Shown in pieces: positions 6,885-7,425 of a stretch of 7,425 nucleotides of DNA. The stretch spans positions 1 to 7,425 of the forward strand of contig CALCGS010000054.1 of the NCBI GenBank assembly GCA_937901165.1, read 5' to 3'. The position numbers were made by a program, and so were the translations under genes. The notes beneath the pieces were generated by a model. The model saw only the letters and a list, made by a program, of their open reading frames with translations. It made no database searches and was not told the DNA's origin. Positions within the stretch are counted from its first letter, which is position 1, and each line of letters starts with the position of its first letter. The DNA is from an uncultured Alphaproteobacteria bacterium (GTDB lineage: Bacteria; Pseudomonadota; Alphaproteobacteria; Rs-D84).

Positions 6885-6908
6885 GCCAAAGGATAAACAA
6901 GATTTTTA

Positions 6909-6937
6909 TTGACAACGAATTAAAAAAGTGCTATACT
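6909..6937 (+). promoter_or_regulatory. Strong promoter of the initiator tRNA gene
   Basis: A perfect -35 TTGACA (6909-6914), an optimal 17-base spacer and TATACT (6932-6937). Transcription would begin around 6944, only about 6 bases before the mature tRNA 5' end at 6950. This is the best promoter in the window, as expected for a tRNA gene. Confidence 0.85.
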
Positions 6938-6949
6938 AAAAACCATTAT

Positions 6950-7006
<57 letters not shown>

Positions 7007-7026
<20 letters not shown>

Positions 7027-7061
7027 GTTAAAATAAAAAACATACCCTTGTGGTGTGTTTT
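7007..7061 (+). repeat. Tandem tRNA-3'-end/terminator repeat, copy 1
   Basis: Starts in the T loop of the real tRNA gene (AAATCCATTCCCCG..), continues through the CCA end, then GTTAAA and the terminator hairpin. The 55 bases are identical to copy 3 as far as the window shows. The first 26 (7007-7032) are also identical in copy 2 (7184-7209). Confidence 0.95.
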
Positions 7062-7064
7062 TTT
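7035..7064 (+). terminator. Intrinsic terminator of the tRNA-fMet gene (first copy)
   Basis: Stem ACATACC (7040-7046) with GGTGTGT (7052-7058) around a 5-base loop, one pair being G:U. The stem is extended by A:T pairs and followed by a run of seven Ts. It begins 8 bases after the CCA end, so the primary transcript needs little 3' trimming. It is the first of three related hairpins. Confidence 0.85.
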
Positions 7065-7084
7065 ATTTTATATGTATGTTATGT

Positions 7085-7114
7085 TGGATTTGAACCACGG
7101 TAAAAGTGGTTCAA
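7085..7114 (+). repeat. Inverted repeat in spacer 1 derived from the tRNA T arm
   Basis: TGGATTTGAACCAC (7085-7098) is the exact reverse complement of 14 bases of the tRNA T arm (7000-7013). It also pairs with GTGGTTCAA (7106-7114), forming a 9-bp hairpin with a 7-base loop. AGTGGTTCAA at 7105-7114 is itself a direct copy of tRNA positions 6999-7008. The spacer therefore holds both a sense and an antisense piece of the T arm. Confidence 0.85.
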
Positions 7115-7146
7115 CCGCAGAAAATAGGCAGACGGATGTATGCCGG

Positions 7147-7161
7147 TTTGCCATCGGCAAA
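7147..7161 (+). repeat. Small hairpin in spacer 1
   Basis: TTTGCC and GGCAAA form a 6-bp stem with the 3-base loop ATC, followed by ATTTT. It is a compact stem that could be a weak terminator or an element of an RNA fold; short enough that chance is possible. Confidence 0.45.
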
Positions 7162-7182
7162 ATTTTCAAGGTCGCACCCATG

Positions 7183-7240
7183 CAAATCCATTCCCCGCAA
7201 CCAGTTAAACGAAAAATACACCGCGTTTGGTGTGTTTTTT
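7183..7240 (+). repeat. Tandem tRNA-3'-end/terminator repeat, copy 2
   Basis: Begins CAAATCCATT and repeats 27 bases of the tRNA 3' end and following GTTAAA exactly, offset by 177 bases from copy 1. AAGGTC at 7168-7173 may be a further remnant of the tRNA variable region (6993-6998). After GTTAAA the sequence departs from copy 1 but still forms a hairpin with the same right arm (GGTGTGT) and T run. The 5' part of a T arm is missing, so this is not a tRNA. Confidence 0.93.
7212..7240 (+). terminator. Terminator-like hairpin in repeat copy 2
   Basis: ATACACC (7216-7222) pairs with GGTGTGT (7229-7235) around a 6-base loop, with a preceding A run and a following run of six Ts. The left arm differs from copy 1 at two positions; both changes exchange G:C and G:U pairs and keep the stem. 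Confidence 0.75.
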
Positions 7241-7282
7241 GTTTAATTTGTCGTGGTCGATTGGTTTGACAATGCAACGTAT

Positions 7283-7346
7283 GTTGCTTGGTTCAAAATT
7301 TGTATGCGAGAACAAGCAACAGCGAAGTTCAAGCAACTACAAATTT
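7283..7346 (+). repeat. Crossing inverted repeats in spacer 2
   Basis: GTTGCTTG (7283-7290) can pair with CAAGCAAC, which occurs twice (7313-7320 and 7330-7337). AAATTTGTA (7296-7304) can pair with TACAAATTT (7338-7346). The two pairings interleave, so an RNA could form a pseudoknot or switch between folds. A 5-bp hairpin GGCAT/ATGCC follows at 7353-7364. Between positions 7027 and 7425 I see no convincing protein gene, only these repeats and hairpins. Confidence 0.6.
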
Positions 7347-7370
7347 GCCCGCAGGCATTTATGCCGAGGA

Positions 7371-7425
7371 AAATCCATTCCCCGCAACCAGTTAAAATAA
7401 AAAACATACCCTTGTGGTGTGTTTT
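7371..7425 (+). repeat. Tandem tRNA-3'-end/terminator repeat, copy 3 (cut by window edge)
   Basis: All 55 visible bases match copy 1 (7007-7061), including the terminator hairpin (7404-7422). It is offset by 187 bases from copy 2. It continues past the right edge, so the true number of copies is unknown. Confidence 0.95.

Noticed and set aside
7183..7202. A second and third tRNA gene (from the CCA-ended copies)
   Set aside because: Only the 3' part of the T arm and acceptor is present; there is no matching 5' acceptor strand, D arm or anticodon arm upstream.
7068..7277. Minus-strand 69-codon reading frame through the repeat spacers
   Set aside because: It covers the antisense of a tRNA-end copy and a terminator, has no ribosome site I can see, and its product has no recognisable features.

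Overview
The window looks like a chromosomal piece of an AT-rich Gram-negative bacterium, most probably an alphaproteobacterium. This rests on three things: lipid A genes (lpxK, lpxC) next to a DUF374-type acyltransferase, an arrangement close to the alphaproteobacterial DUF374-waaA-lpxK cluster; an initiator tRNA whose anticodon stem has an A:U pair at 29:41, a variant I recall from some rhizobia; and the general protein sequences. A host-associated, AT-rich lineage such as the uncultured gut alphaproteobacteria would fit, but that placement is inference.

Positions 1-3765, minus strand: four tightly packed genes in the order pilO2, pilP, pilQ and the start of pilR. This is the gene order of the type IVb 'thin pilus' of plasmid R64: inner-membrane accessory protein, periplasmic coiled-coil protein, assembly ATPase and polytopic membrane platform. 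The operon has its own sigma-70-like promoter (3792-3821) and begins at pilO2. The secretin gene pilN, which precedes pilO in R64, is absent here and must lie elsewhere if the system is complete.

Positions 3832-6884, minus strand: a second transcription unit of a DUF374 lysophospholipid-type acyltransferase, lpxK, lpxC and a small lipoprotein. It starts at a promoter at 6856-6884 and ends at a hairpin terminator at 3832-3862. Gaps and overlaps are small (4-bp gap, 20-bp overlap, 20-bp gap), so the genes are probably co-transcribed. LpxC and LpxK catalyse the committed deacetylation and the 4'-kinase step of lipid A synthesis. waaA, usually beside lpxK in alphaproteobacteria, is missing, and lpxC sits here rather than in the cell-division cluster. 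LpxC has an unusual internal insertion of about 25 residues rich in hydrophobic and basic residues.

Positions 6909-7425, plus strand: a divergent, near-consensus promoter drives an initiator tRNA-fMet gene. After it comes the most unusual feature of the window. The last ~20 bp of the tRNA gene plus the following terminator hairpin occur three times in tandem, at intervals of 177 and 187 bp, with the third copy running off the window edge. The spacers contain inverted repeats, one of which copies part of the tRNA T arm in antisense orientation. The layout strongly recalls the E. coli tyrT locus, where ~178-bp repeats each carrying the tRNA-Tyr 3' end follow the gene and yield the rtT RNA. Here it follows an initiator tRNA in what appears to be an unrelated lineage. 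Remnants of integration at a tRNA attachment site are the main alternative.
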